From NCBI RefSeq assembly GCF_041381155.1, contig NC_091142.1:9915340-9979339 (forward strand): a stretch of DNA of 64,000 nt, given 5' to 3'. Numbering within the stretch: the stretch's first letter is position 1; each line of letters begins with the position of its first letter. The stretch is from Argopecten irradians (taxonomy: Eukaryota; Mollusca; Bivalvia; Pectinida; Pectinidae). Below the pieces are notes generated by a model. It had not been told where the DNA came from. It worked only from the letters and a program-made list of their open reading frames with translations, and did not search any database. Shown one piece after another: positions 1 through 14,800 of this stretch. The position numbers and the translations under genes were made by a program.

Positions 1-1728
1 AACATCAGAATTAATTCATCCATTATTAGTAACAAAGATGTTTCATGTATAAGTCATTATGTAATCGGTTAACCGAAACACACGCTTCGGTACTGGGCGC
101 AGCCGTGTTGTTAATGACAGCGGTGAAAGCTGGCACATAGCTGTTTTGTAATTTATATCAGAAATACTCTCGGCGTCTTGTAGAGCTGCATACTATAGTT
201 TAGTATAATTATAAATATCACATTTATGTTCTGTTATGTTGGTGTCTATTGTAATTAAATCCTTGGAGATTATCCAGCGAGGGATCCAGCCATTTCCAGC
301 GAAATCCAGCAATCGCTACACGAGATCATATTCCAAATAATACTTTATTTTGAATTTCAGGCTGTCTAAGTTTGTCTCTGTCTGAGATCGCTCGTGAATT
401 GTCAACTGGAGTTTTGGGATTAAAATTCCGAATAAAGTAAGTAGAAAAACATCGATTTGAAATGTTGACGGTTTCCAACGACCCTCCATTGTCGTGGAAT
501 CGCTTCGTTGATAAATGTGAGGTCTAATGGCGGAAAATCAGACTGTTTACTATTTGAGTGTATTTTCATGGAATCTATCGTTTGTACATGTATGTATCTG
601 TATATCACCGTATACATATTGTACGCGTTATCATTACTTGTGTTCGATTAGGTCTATGCCCTACTTGCGATGAGTAGTGAACGTCACTGCGTTCGGTGTG
701 TTGATGTTCAGCATTTTTCCGGGGACATGAGCCTAACAGTCAGCGTTTCATCAAAGTACGTGTAATATTATATCAATGGCAATTTCTAACATCACTTTAT
801 CAAGCATTTCTGTCTGTGTTTCTACACAACGATATTATTATAGGCCATATCACAGAATGTTCATTCAAAACTAGGTCACAATGTAAATTATGTCAAAAGC
901 ATGCATTCTCATGCGCGTGACCAAGCATCTTCAATGGGAAATGAAGTGATCAGAGTTTACTAGTTTCATTGAGGCGGAGCGAAGTGAAAATGTAAATATT
1001 ATCTGTTCCCCTACCGTTGTGGGCACTAATGCACTTATATAGTTACAGATTGATTAGTATTTTATTATGGATACTTTCATGTTCTTTTGACTATTTGTTA
1101 TAGAATTGCCATCAACTACACATAATTTCGTATACAAGCGACTCCATTATTCATATTTTGTTAAATTAGAGACTTGTTGATTGGTAAATAATTATTAGTT
1201 CAGTTTTTCATACGTGTAACTTTCATGATTCATGGTTTCATATATTATTAAAAAGGTCTTTGGAATGATAGATATAATCATAATAGATAGAAATGCATTT
1301 ATTTTGTTTGCAGATTTCACCCCGGTTGTAACATTCTGTCAGGGGCGGAGTTTGTGATTTAAACAGAGAAATAAACAATAGAAAATGCCTATGCGATTTG
1401 ATTTTAAAATTTTCACAATTTTCAACATTAATCCATACAGGTTGTTTCACTTGTCAATACATTTTATTCAACTAACTTGACCATAATTATAGCAAAATTG
1501 AATCCTTCTTGATACAGTCAACTACACAGTACACACTTTATTACCTGATGATTTATAGAGTGAATACACAAAATCTAAATAATTGATTTACAATAAAATA
1601 AACGACAAGCTTGAACACTCGAATTAAGTCAAATATAAAATTATAAACTTAAGGCAAAACTGTTCGGATAGAAAATCCATACCAGCAAATAGCCGTAAAA
1701 TATTTCGATATATACAGGACAGTTCAAT
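1..1728. other. 3' flank of gene 1, no gene seen
   Basis: AT-rich sequence beyond the stop codon of gene 1. Short open frames here have no recognisable domain, no convincing splice sites and no repeat structure. The part nearest 1729 is presumably the gene 1 3' untranslated region. Confidence 0.5.
1537..1542 (-). promoter_or_regulatory. Candidate polyadenylation signal of gene 1
   Basis: AATAAA on the minus strand (TTTATT on plus), about 190 bases after the gene 1 stop codon. Spacing is normal for an animal 3' untranslated region. No transcript evidence is available. Confidence 0.4.
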
Positions 1729-2816
1729 TTATGACACAGGCAGTTTCCCTTGGAATATAACAAACTTTCCAGTCTGATATCCACATGTTATGACCGCATA
1801 TACGTCACTTCCGGTGAAGACAGTCTCGAGCATGTGATGTTCTTCCGTGATATCTAGGCGACGTATGACATCGGCGAATCCGAGTTCTGAACCCAGGGTT
1901 ACGACGTATGTAGGAACAAGGTCTGGTCTAACTACGAACACGTCACTCCACACGATTTCCAAAATATCTCCAGTTCTGGACACTCGAGGATAATGACCTA
2001 AATAAAATATATAAAGATTTTGCTTAAGTTTAAACTAATAAAAGACATTATCTTTCCACATAGCAAATGACACCGGGCATATCATTGATTGTGCATCAAT
2101 TGGTAACAAACAGCGAGTTTTAAAAATAAGTTATTTGATTGATAATAAAGTAATTAAATGAAAATATAATTACCTTATAAGAATATATTTGACAATGTAA
2201 GACACTTGCCTGTGAGGAAAGGAACCTCTCCGAGGACGGTACCGTACACTTACCTTTGAGGGAAGGAACCCCTCCGAGGACGGTACCGTACACTTACCTG
2301 TGAGGGAAGGAACATCTCCAAGGATGAGAATAGAGGCATTGATAACTTCACTATAAACCCCAGCGTAGTTACTGGCCATGACCTCCACAGTGTACAGATG
2401 GTTGTCTGCGAGACTGATGTCCTCTACTGATACGGAGGTCCGCATCTCCGTGTCCTCCCAGTCCTTTGTAACCCGACCACCCTGGAGGATACGGTACGAA
2501 TAGCCTTTGATTCCAAATGAGTCGTCGATACCTTCCCAGGTAAACATTAATGGTGAACTCGAGTAGAGAACAGGAACTTTGGCTACGGTTTCTGCTTTGG
2601 TATCGATGAATATTGCAGCTTTCTGTACGTCTGGTGGACGATAGGAGATTAATTTGGGTCCAACAGTTGTCGCTTGATGTAGGTCAGCATCATTGTAACA
2701 AGTGATGTGTGCCGATATCATTATACCGTGTGTCAGGTGAAGAGGCTCAGTTTGAAGCTGATTCAGCATAGGTTTGTTGTCGATCCCGGCAATGACCGTT
2801 TGGTTAGTATGTTCAA
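1729..2816 (-). CDS. Gene 1, exons 20-21 (C-terminal end)
   Basis: Exon 20 (2816-2298) encodes the last FN3-like repeat, with core FTWEGIDDSFGIKGYSYRIL and a following strand ending EVINASILILGDVPS. It ends in phase 1 at a GTAAGT donor. Exon 21 (1997-1729) encodes 89 residues with no Cys cluster and no hydrophobic anchor, ending KLPVS and stop. The donor of exon 20 lies in a 44-base tandem repeat that creates two more potential donors. Only the first keeps the frame of exon 21. Confidence 0.8.
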
Positions 2817-5800
2817 CTGAAACATTTAACAAGAACATGACATTGTATTAAATCAAGTATGTTTAAGACATAATTTTACCAATATAACAATATAGCCTTA
2901 TATTAGATATGCAACGATTTTTTCAATATTTTCGTTGTCATGCGGTGTTCGACATATAGCATTCACGTGTCAACTGTATTTCACTAATGTGGAGCTACTC
3001 AGGGTATCGTCCTATGGTCATTGTTCTTTGCAATTAACATACCCATAATAGATTTAGCATTTCCCAATGAAACATTTACGAATCTATATATCTCTGCTTT
3101 GAAATACATGTATCACAATGTTTCACAATACAGCCATTTTTTTAAACTTTCGTTCAAAAACAGAAAACTAATAATACTCCACTACGAGCATACCTATATC
3201 ACAGGAACATTCCGTAGAAGAGCTTTCAATATCGTATGTATCCCACGTAATGTTGATCTTTGTTACTGATATCCCTCCGGACGATTCATAGGTCATAGTC
3301 ATCTGTGCGTTTGATATTTGTGGCGGAGTATGATCCATTACAAAAGCCTTGGCATGAAAGTGACTTTGATCTCCAGCGTGGTTCTCCGCTTTTGCCGTAA
3401 CATATACTTCCTGTCCATGGGGTACCTCTGTGAAGAGCAATTTGTTTGACGATCGCGGTACAAGAACTAGCGGATGGAGTTGAAAACCTCCGGGTGTAGA
3501 ACCAGCGGCGACGTAAATGTCTTTAATTCCACTTTCTTTATCCATGACATTGACAGTAATATTTAGCTCTGTCGGGGACACCTGACTCACTTTCACGACG
3601 TCTTCAGTGTTATCCACACGTGCCTTAAACTCCATGACATCCAATATAACATTAACTTTGACCCCAAAATGTATAATTTCCGTCTTGAATGATATACTAC
3701 GGGTGCCATTAAAGAAGGCTGAACTTTCTAATGTGGTGTTGAATCGATGCTCCCCATTAATGGTTTCTTGGGTGGTGAAGATGTGTCTTTGATTTTCAAA
3801 CGTGACATTGACCGTGGTACCGGTATCGGTTCCCATACCATCGAAAATAACTTGTAGTTTATACACAGATGTGTGTTCATGCCTGTCTATCATTTTCGTC
3901 CATAACACTGTCCCGTTTTCTGCAGCTAATGTTTCATTGTATAAATTCGATAACTCAGAAATCCAGACTCCATTTGGTGGGGAAGAATCAAACATGGCTG
4001 GAGGAGAAAATATAATTTCACTTTCAAATCCAGCAGAGTCTATGGCTTTAACAGCAAATCTATAAAACTGTCCATCTGTAAGAATGATATTGTGAAATGT
4101 GAAAGTATTTTGTAAGCCTATACATTCCCACTGTAAAGATGCAATGGTAGAATTGTTTGACTTGTCCACAGCGACGAAGAAGGATTCAATAGCCGAATGC
4201 CGGTCATCGAATCCCCGGAGCGATACTCCGATGTGTCGGGAGTTTTGTACATAAGTGTTATAGAATTTGTCTGTGTTGTACACAACACCTGTGTATGGTG
4301 TTTCGTTATCGACCAACACCCCATCCGATACAAGCGCTGTATGGAGTCCGATTTGATTTGTAGCCGTGACGGTTACGTAATACATGTATGTTGTTCCTGG
4401 AGATAGTGTCAAGTCAGGCCATGACTTCGAAGTGTTCAAACCAACGTTAGTAGTTATAATGACGTCATCCCCTGTAAAAAAATGTATCTTAATCAATATT
4501 TGATTTGACATAAAATTTTAATTATTCAATATCTGCTAGAAGCAAAAAAAAAAGACGTTTAAAATGACATAAAACACATTTTGTTTATTAAAATATCACC
4601 TAAATAACAACAAAAAACTTTTTTTACGTTTTTGTTTTGTTTTTAACAATAATCAACTCTCTAAAGTAATACCTATATAGGCATAATGCGGATATTCGTT
4701 TTCAGTCTAAATGGGTGTATAATTTAACTTATGCTTATCCCATTACTCGACATACCTCCTGGCGAAGTTCCCAGCGCCACAAGGTAGCTGTAGATTCCAC
4801 TTTGAGGATCCCTAAACACGTTCCCCCAGCACGCTGTCAACGTATCTAATGTCGTGGTGAAGTCAAGGTCATGGTCGCATGTCCCTTCGTCATTTTCTCG
4901 GATAAAGCGTCCCATTCTGACAGACGGTGGTGTATTATCGATATGCACCGGCGATGACGTAAACCCAATAAACTCTGACACAGACATCCAAGCTCTGACG
5001 TAAACCACATAACTCGTATCGTGCTTCAGAAATCGTTCTCCTCTCAGACAATGAACAATAGATGTTTGGTGCTCTACGTCATACCACAGACTTTCATGTA
5101 GAGGATCAAATATTCCTGTTCCAATAGGGAAGTCATATTGTCCCATACTCCATTCGTAGCGCATGATGTTATGTACGTCAGCCCCATCGACTGTCCAGCG
5201 AGCGGATATGCATGATGAAGATGGTGATATTTGCGCGTTCTTTGATCCATGCATTATTTCAATATCCATGGATAATGAACTAGTTTGATTATTGATCTTG
5301 CATTCAGTATGTATGCCAACATCGTGACATTTTTGTTCTACAACAGCACACGTACAATCCTTGTTACAGTAATGTACATCACAGGAATGTTTTAGAATCT
5401 CAAGTTCGCCGTTCATGTCAATGTTGTTTGATGAGATTACAGTAACAGTCACCTTCCCCACTGAACTTTTCAGTCCCGCGTGGTTTTCCGCCCATACTGT
5501 GATTATTAGTAACTGCCCTGGTCTGATGCTGTCATTTAATACGACTTGTATGGTCTCTGTATCCTTATCGGATGGTGTAAAGGACAGAACGCCGTTACTG
5601 AGCTCAGATCCGCTGTATGTCTTACCAACGGTCACGTGGTACAGCTTGACCCGGGATTCCACATCTATGAACCCAGACAAAGTGATTTCCATTGCTGACA
5701 CGGATTTACCTGATGTAGTAACAGAGTACCAGGTCATCGGCTCTGTGATTCCACCAAGATGAGGAGGGGTTGGGTCTATAAGGAGACTGTTCGACGTCTC

Positions 5801-8800
5801 CGAGATACAAAGTCCTGCTTCGTTACAAGCTGTCACTCTTGCGATGTACGTATCTCCTGGTCTAAGCCAGTCTTTATTTGGAAGTGATATACGTAGTTCG
5901 TTAATATTCGGTAGATTGACGTTTTCTATTGGTGTGTGGCCTTCGTGATGCGTTGTTATTGAAACAATATGTTTCACAATAGGACTTTCGGAATCCTGAA
6001 ACTTCCATGAAAGATGAAGAACAGATGGGTCAAATTGATATAAATTGTTAAGTGAGGCATATCCGCCATCGGTTCGAATAACGGGTTCGGAGACCATATT
6101 CGGCGGAGTTGAATCCACGACGAAGCTGTTGGAGACGCTTTCTGTAGACATTCCCAGATGGTTTTCTGCCCTGACCACCACGCACATGGTCTTATCTAGT
6201 GGAAGGGAGACTGCGGTTGTCATGTAGTTGGCCAGAAGGAAATTGGTAAAGGGTAAAATATCACATGTTTCGCTGTCGACACTTCGAATACACACTTCGT
6301 ACCTTCTTATCCCAGATTCCACATCAGAGAAGCCAAACCACTGGGCTTGAATCGTATCCCTGTGCAACCGGCACAATGTTCAAATTAATATTCCTTTATT
6401 CAAATTTACTTTGTTAATGTCAGTTATGTGTTCTTTATTTGATCCAAATCGATTTATAGAAATCGTTATTGTATCTTGTATGGCTTTAACAATTTAACGT
6501 ATGAACCTTCTAGTAAATATATCTTTAAAGGGATAATTCAGTCTAAGAGAACATTACAATTTGTACATATACCGGAAAAACCCAGTTCTAATGAAAATTA
6601 GACCAGTCGCTTTCACTATGATATGCCTGAAAAGCCTATGGTTTTGACATGTGGGTAGATGTTCAAACTCGCTTGCTGTCCGCCATTACACATTGTGGTC
6701 GAACTTCTTGTTTGCCGAACCCTGTCCCTTGCTCGTAGAGTCATGCAACTTTTGTATAGAACTGCTCAAATCGCTCTGACCGTAGTGTGTTTACCTTATT
6801 AGGTGAATTGCCTTGCCTAAAAATCATTTGATCACCTTCTCAGTGGTTATGTAGTTTATTTGTTTAAAGTGCGTGACTTTGGCTCGGGTATGGGTACAGC
6901 GTCCATATTGTACCTGCTTAATTGTATTGATCAACGATTTGATATTTCAACGAAATTAATTAAAATACTAAACAATGACGTGGAATTTGTCAATATTTTA
7001 TGTTATATGTTTCATAAGAAATGTAGAACAATACATTTATGCCATATTTTGCTTCTTGGTTATGCAAAAGAATTAGTCTGAGTGAATTGTCCCTTTAAAA
7101 TAACAAAATACACATAATGATTTTGTTTACTACATCAATCTCTTTTCGGTTATACGAAAAAGATATACTACAAAGAATCACCATCTGTACTTACGGATGA
7201 GGCCAGTATCTGGAGTGATGTCCATCAATTCCTACATGGACGACTCCTGGGATTGGTGGAGAAGAGTCTGTAGTAAAGCCATTGGATGACACAGATGTAC
7301 ATATGCCAGCTCCGTTACACGCTTGTACGGTACAGAAATGCTGTTCTCCAGGGACAAGGGTATGCTGCCAGCGTATTGCTGTTAAATTAAGAATACATTG
7401 TCATTGTTACATTGTTGCATATTATTTCATCATTTATCTATTTGGCCAACACATGCAATATTATTTTTCTTACCTGTTTGTGTTCCTGTAGAAGTCATGC
7501 TCCTGACGTCATCCTCTGACGGCTGGGTACCTAGACCTGCTGTATAATACAACACTCCGGAATGAGGGTCACTGAATCCGGACCAATGACACCCAGCATG
7601 TGTCGTGTTAGATTGAAAGTCAATGTCCGGCTGCCGATGGAATATTTAATTTATAATCATAGTATGTATATAAAAACAACAGCCATTGACAAAAAATGTA
7701 TCATGATATTAGATACAGAACTGTATACACTGTAAACTGAAACAAAAGAACCACACCTTTTCAACATTGACGCCATCTCGCACGGTACCTGGTGCCGGAG
7801 CTGATCGATCGAAAACAAATGGATCCGAGGATGCCAAAGTTGAAAGTCCTGCTTTATTTGTTACCTGATTAAGCAAAAAACACAAAGAAGAAGGAGGTAT
7901 ACAAAAAAACAAATTACATTCTAAACCAAGAAGTCAAAGAAGATAAAGCTTCCTCAAATCATTTAGATATTTTTAATTGCAACCTAATTTACCACAAACA
8001 TATTGTCAAATAAGCATCACTTTATAAGGCTTCTGTATATCTCCTGTATATTGTATGAGATACCAATGATGTTATTGTTTTTGTGAATTATAATAAATGT
8101 TATTGTGATATATTACCATAGTGTTTACTTACTAATATGATTATAAAATATTTTGTTCCGTCCTGCAGCTCAGAAAGGTCTGTAAATGTGGCAGAATCAC
8201 CATAAAAATCACACAAGTTCAAGATGTCTGGTGTAGATTCGGTTGATCCAATCCCTAACTGTATCATATCTATACCGCTATCGTCGTCACGGAAACCTGT
8301 CCAGTGTACGTTGACCTTTGGCCCCATGTAGTCGCGTGACATTAGGTAGGTTCCAACACGTAATGTTCCATGCGTAGGGGGCGTGTCGTCATACACAACT
8401 CCAGGGGAGACAACTGTGCTTGCATGGCCCACGTGATCAAATGCTGGTAACAATTTTACAAAACATAATCTGTCAGTAGAGAATTGACTAATATTAACAA
8501 ACGAGACAGCAACATATAAAAACATAATATGTCAATACATTTCCATGTTAAATACAACTGTTAATCAGGCATCAAATTTACCAACCAGTGATTGTTGCGT
8601 AATATGTGAAACCCGCATGGAGATTCGGGCTATTGATTTTTACGGAATTCGAATGACCGATTGTTTTCTTAGCCACAACGTCTTGTCCATGTGGATTGCT
8701 TCCTGCAAAAGAGAAAATAAGCAAATTTACAATATCTAAATTAAGGAGTATACATAAAATATTTTTCGTTAACTATGACTTGAAAATCACTTTGTTATAA

Positions 8801-11800
8801 AATAATTCAAGTACCTTTATTAGACAATAATAAATACCAATTATCCTACCTATTGAATATTCATATCTGGATATGCTGTCCGGGTATCCCAGGTCTTTGT
8901 AACCATGGAAATCCTGAAACCCATCCCAGTGGACCAGCATATGTCTGCTGTTGGTGATGTACCTGTTCTGTGATATAATAATGACGTCACCTTTCTCGGG
9001 TGGATTTTCGTCAAAAACAAACCCATCGCCACAAGTCTGAAAAGCAGCTAGGATCTGTCCATTCGGAGATGTATAGCTCTGTACCTTGGCACAGATGTAG
9101 TGGATCATTTCGTTTTCAAGTTCGATCCCCTGAAAAGCGCAAAATCCTCCAACAGTCTGATAGACAGCTACACACAGAGGGTTGTTTTCACATGTCAACT
9201 GATCTTTTTTATCCTTCAGAAGATACCACGTGACCGGGCGGTCTCCTAGCCCCAGAATGATTCCTCCAACCCGAACAGGTTTTGCAGAAAAGTCGAGTTC
9301 GGTCTCGTGGAGCCATGCGAGTTTATGGCCTAAATTCGATGCATGGATAGAGCCTTTGATATCATTAACAATATCCAAATCTGAGTCGATTTCGTATAAG
9401 ATAGTTTTGTCGAAAATGTTCGGATCCTCTGTCACTGTTAGTGACACACATTCTATGCCAGAGGGTCCATCAGGAAAATGTATCTCTACACATGTGTACA
9501 ACTGCTGGTGAGGGTAGCGTGGTAGTTCAATACACTGTGAAATCTGTGGTAAGGAATGAAAAAAACAATGGTCAAAATTTTAAAGTATACACAGTTGATT
9601 ATGAGTTACTACTATTAATCAAAGCTGAACCGGAAGAAATACACGTTGATGTTGGAATTTGTATCCCTTGGTAAATTACAATAAGTCAGTACAGATTTTA
9701 TTCAAAGATTTAGTAAGATGAGCAGATTTTTTGTAATAAAATAAATGGACATTAAAAATCCGAATATGCAGTTTTACTTACCGTACTGTTGTTCAGATTA
9801 TCAGAAAACGTATGTGAAATCCATGGTGTGACTTGCAATGTGGCGATTTTGTTCTGAAATATTCCCCATTGCGCAATGACGTCACACTCAGCTATTCCGG
9901 ATGGACATTCGAGATTTGACAATGCGATGTTTACAAATGAACATGTATCGTCTATTTTATGTAAGTTAGCCTCTACACTAAACTCATCATATGTAGCATC
10001 CGTGACTACAAATCCGTCAGAACTGGTCCATCTAAAGCACATTTCCCCAATACAAGGTCTGATAGAAATTATATACCGCCCGGATCTTAAAGATACGTCA
10101 TTGAAAATGTAAACCGCGGCATTACCAGACGTTTTGCCGTACGCCATTGTCACGTGATCAGTTTGTGATTTATTGTCACGTGATGACACCCGGAGTTCTA
10201 CTTCGTAATATGATACATACTGATGGAAATCATCATTGTACCAGTAGACGGATGGGTGATCTGATACAAACATGATGTCATGATCGATGACGCAGTCCAA
10301 CACGTTAATGCTTACATAAGCGTTTTCTCCATCATTTGAAGTCAGATTGAAACGCGGAAAGGATATGAGTGGTACAAACGAAACGTAGAAACGTTGTTGT
10401 ACTTGAGTTTGATTGTAAATATCTGCTTCTGTGCTATCAACAGAAATACTAGCGTTTGAAACGAAGTTATAGGTATGGCCGACGTGGAACTGTATATCAC
10501 CAGCAAAAAGTTCGAGGTCCTCTGTTACAAACAAGGTAGTATTCAACGTGCCTTTCTGTTCGGAACATCCTAGTCCGTCATACACTTTTAAGATAGATGA
10601 ATCGATATCGCTTTCTTTCACTAGGATAAAGCCATTTGAAATACCGACCCTTTCCCCTCCCGTTGACGATGCCCTGATAGCAGTAAAGTACTGTACATAG
10701 TTTGTAAGATTAGTAAAGCTTTCACAATAGATGCCTAAAACATCTACTTGGTGGAATGGAATAATGTCGTCTGCACCAGGACTTAGTCCTACACCGAATT
10801 CATATTCAACCGCGCCATGATGTTCAAACCCAGTCCATGTAACGCATAATCTTGATGTGGCTAAAATCACTTCGACGTCTACGTAGTCGTTTTGATGGGA
10901 GTTTTTGTCCGAGATGACATCATATACGAGTCCATGACCAGGCGGCAGAATAGATGGAAGATAGAATGGTTTGGTATCTACAGTACAGTGATAGCCTGCG
11001 TCGTTAAAGGCATACACTTGAAGATAGAATTCAAATTGCTCTTGAAGATCGTACTCCTGGATATCTGACAAGTCAATCTGAAAACACAGTCTGTCTCCAC
11101 ATTCGGCGTACATGAGATATTGTAATCCGGAAACGAGTCTTCCTTGACGACCTAGAATGATCGGTTCAAAGTTCAATGATTAAGTTCAGCTATTGGAAGA
11201 AACAATAATCTGCAAATGATAAACAAATAGAAGAAACCCTTTATATTTAACTTAATGTAGTGTCAAACGATAATAATTTGTACATAGTTGCATGAATACC
11301 TTAAACAATTAAATATCGAAACGTGAAAGAAGAAAATATTAGGCGAGACCGGCTTTTATTATCGGCATAATGTAATCTGAAACGCTTATCATTTTTTAAA
11401 ATTTATGATCATATTTAAAAAAATGCTACATTGAATATTTCGAATAATATCCAATTCAGTACAATAACTTACCTATTCTATAGGAAAAGGATGATATATC
11501 CTCTTGTTGCTCATTGTCGTCAAATTCATTTCTATTCCATTCCATGAGCAAATGATCACCACGGAAAGTTGGAAGCAAGTTAGGTGGACAATTGGGAGGA
11601 GACTCGTCAAGAAGAACCGGACCAATCACAGCCGTCGTTTCAAGGCCAGCACTGTTGGTTATTCTAATGAAGATGTAGAACTCATCTCCGTTACTGAGAC
11701 CAGTGTGTCGTTTCTTGAAGAAGTATTTGTGATGAGTTTTCTGGTAATCGATCAAATCTGGAGACACAACGCTGTCTCTTGTTGAGCCTATTCCAACAAA

Positions 11801-14800
11801 AGCCCCGTGTATTTGACTTTCACTTTCTACTATATCCCATTTTATGTTCATCATATCAATAGGGAGATAGATGATACCTTGTGAATTACTTATGTTGTTG
11901 GTCAAAGCCGAAACGTCTGTGGAATCTGAGATGCTCAGTGGTAAACTCGAGACAAAGTCATTGGTGGTCGAATTCATACAATAATCAGAGTGGTCGGTGT
12001 CATTCATTTCATGTTTCGTTAAGTTTGCTGTTATGAACCAGGCGCTCCCATCAGAACATATAATAGTCTCTCTCATAGTTGCACTTTGTAATGTAAGATT
12101 GACCAACTTTGGTTTAGTCCTGTCCAGAACGATACCATCCGAGCAGACAGGCTTTGACGGTTCCATTGCGTTGTTGTAAGCCACTACAGTCACGTAGTAC
12201 TTCCCGTCCTGTGGCAGAGAAACACGGACTGATTCGATCGTTGTCTCCTGTAAATGCGTGTCGTTATTCATACTATTTGAAATAACAAAGTCTGCATCTT
12301 CCAAACATTCTGTAGCCAGACCCACTTTGTACAATTTTATACCACTTTCGTGATCGATGAATCCAGCCCAGCTCACAATTACTGTTTCCTCACTTATATA
12401 GTCAATATCTGGTGTCCCTACCACCCCTTCCATCACTACCCCCGGGGCTGGGGGAGAGTCGTCAGCCAAAACCTCCAAGTGATCTATGGTGAAGAGTCGA
12501 GCGACATTCGTCACCGTTATGGTAAAGTGGTACTGGCGATTGTGATTCCCAATATGAGTGTTACCGTGGATGAGGGAATTAAGATCGACAGTGAAATTGT
12601 AATAGGCACATGGACCAACAGTAGGACAGTAACAGGTCGTAGCGTCAGATGGGCAGGATAACTGTAGCATAAAAAAAATATTCCGACTTTACATATAAAC
12701 GAGTTGTCTACCCTTTTGGGTAGGTATACATATTGTTTGCGAGCGTAACATCAAAGTATTTAGAGAAAACAACGTTTGGTTTGGTCACATAACAAAGACG
12801 TTCCAATCGATGCAAAGACGAGATACTGCAAAAGTTCAACAGTATCAATGTAGATATGTGCAACTATGAACATTTATATATAGCTAGCATGGCTGTATCG
12901 TGTAATGGGAATGAACTTGATTCTACATATTCAGCTAAGGATCATTTTCTCACTTCTTAATGAAAATGTATACTTACATTATTGTCAAGTCTTTGAACAC
13001 TCAGCGAGCCCTGTCCAATGTCGTTCCCTCCAAAGACTGCACCAAGGGACCAGTCAACAGTATGTATGCCGCTGTGGACATCTATAGCCTTGAATGTTAG
13101 GGTCATTTCAGATAAGTCGATACTGTTGTGTACAAAGAGTCTCTCATATCCGACTTTCTCGAGCCAAACATCAGCTATGTCAGGTTCGCTGGAGTCAATG
13201 TGAATTGTCACGGATTCTTCATACGAATGGGACATGATATCCTCTGTCATTAGATGAAGACGATAGGTTTCCCCGTCACTTAGTGTTGGGGAAATACACA
13301 GCATCTGTGATGTAAAGTTGGGCACATCTGTCTCTTGGATGATCAAATCATCGTCACGACTCAGGGTATACCGAAACCTTGTTAAACCATGGACATTCTC
13401 GGTTCCTGATACGGGGAGGAGTCCAGTCGTCTGCTCGTAAATACCAGATATCAAACCATGGTAGTCTGCTTTTATTGGTTTAAGGAGATTTAGGTGGTAA
13501 AATTTGTCATTGATGAATCTGTCGGTCCAGGAGTAACAAATCTGTCCTAGGTTTGTTTGCCACTTGTATCCAGTACCTTGAGAGGCCGTGGTGGAATAAA
13601 ATGGTCGATCATCCCGCGTGACTACTTTCGATGAATTGTCGAATAAGACGAATCTTCGGGCCTGTCGGACATTTCCGGCGATGTCTTTTACTTCCAGTAC
13701 TACGGTGTACATAGCCGGATTCGGTAGATTCGATGGGATGGTAATATCAACTGGCGAGGTCTGCTCTACTGCTGGTATTACAGGAGTCCTACCTACGTTA
13801 AGGTAGTCAGGCCCTGCTTCTTTAGCTTCATACATGTTTACCACGTATGTGTGTATACCGGAAGCGAATTTTGGATCTCCCGGTACCGGAGAGGGGTCAT
13901 CCCAGCCTGTGAACGTTACTGTGAAGTTCCGACTGGTCAGGATACGACTGGCCGTGTCCAGTGGTTCTGTACCACAAACAGAATGTTCCAGGCAGTGTTC
14001 TGGTGGAGCATCGTCATACCAGTAACATAATTCTCTCGTTGTGGAAGTTTTTGGATATGGAACTGAGTGAAGGGTATTGGTTTGGACATTCTTAGAAATC
14101 ATGTGGCCTCCACCTTGCACTATGTATCGTAAACAAAGCCTAAAATATAAATATACATAATTGTTAGCATTGGTATATTTGAATCGTATTTTAATATTTC
14201 TTCGAGAAAGATTTGTGTGTATACATTCCCAAAATAACGAGCGGTACATACACTGTATGATAATATATGTATAAAATACAGTATGCTATTTATTTTTTTA
14301 AATATTTGATAGCTGATAGTTGTGTAATTAGGTCAAATTCTGCCAAGGCTCTCAGAGTGAGAGTATTAATCTATTTTCTTTTTTTTTCTTGTTCAATATT
14401 TAACTAAATTTCATTACATTAGATCTACTAAACGATTGCATTTCTGCAAAATTTATATGCGAAGTTTTGGTCTGGATACACGCGACGAGTTATGAGGGGA
14501 GTTCTACAATGATACATACCTTTGTCCATTTCTCAAGGAAAACGAATTGACAAGCATTCGATCATAGGTCACATGACTCAAAGGATTGTTACTGTTAGTG
14601 TCTTCTTTGATCGAAAATGTCTTCACGGTGTCGGAACCTGTATCATAGCATTATATATTTTTGATATGACAAAGATATGTACAATTTTCATATGTTATTC
14701 ATTGAAACACGAACATTGAATTATGAAAAAAGGATGAAGCTTAGCTTGTAAAATACAATCGCGTAAAAATCATAAAATTTTTAAATACAAGGCGTGTGTA

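Noticed and set aside
5415-5762. Plus-strand open frame of 115 codons
   Set aside because: Antisense shadow of gene 1 exon 18, which has repeat structure and consistent splicing.
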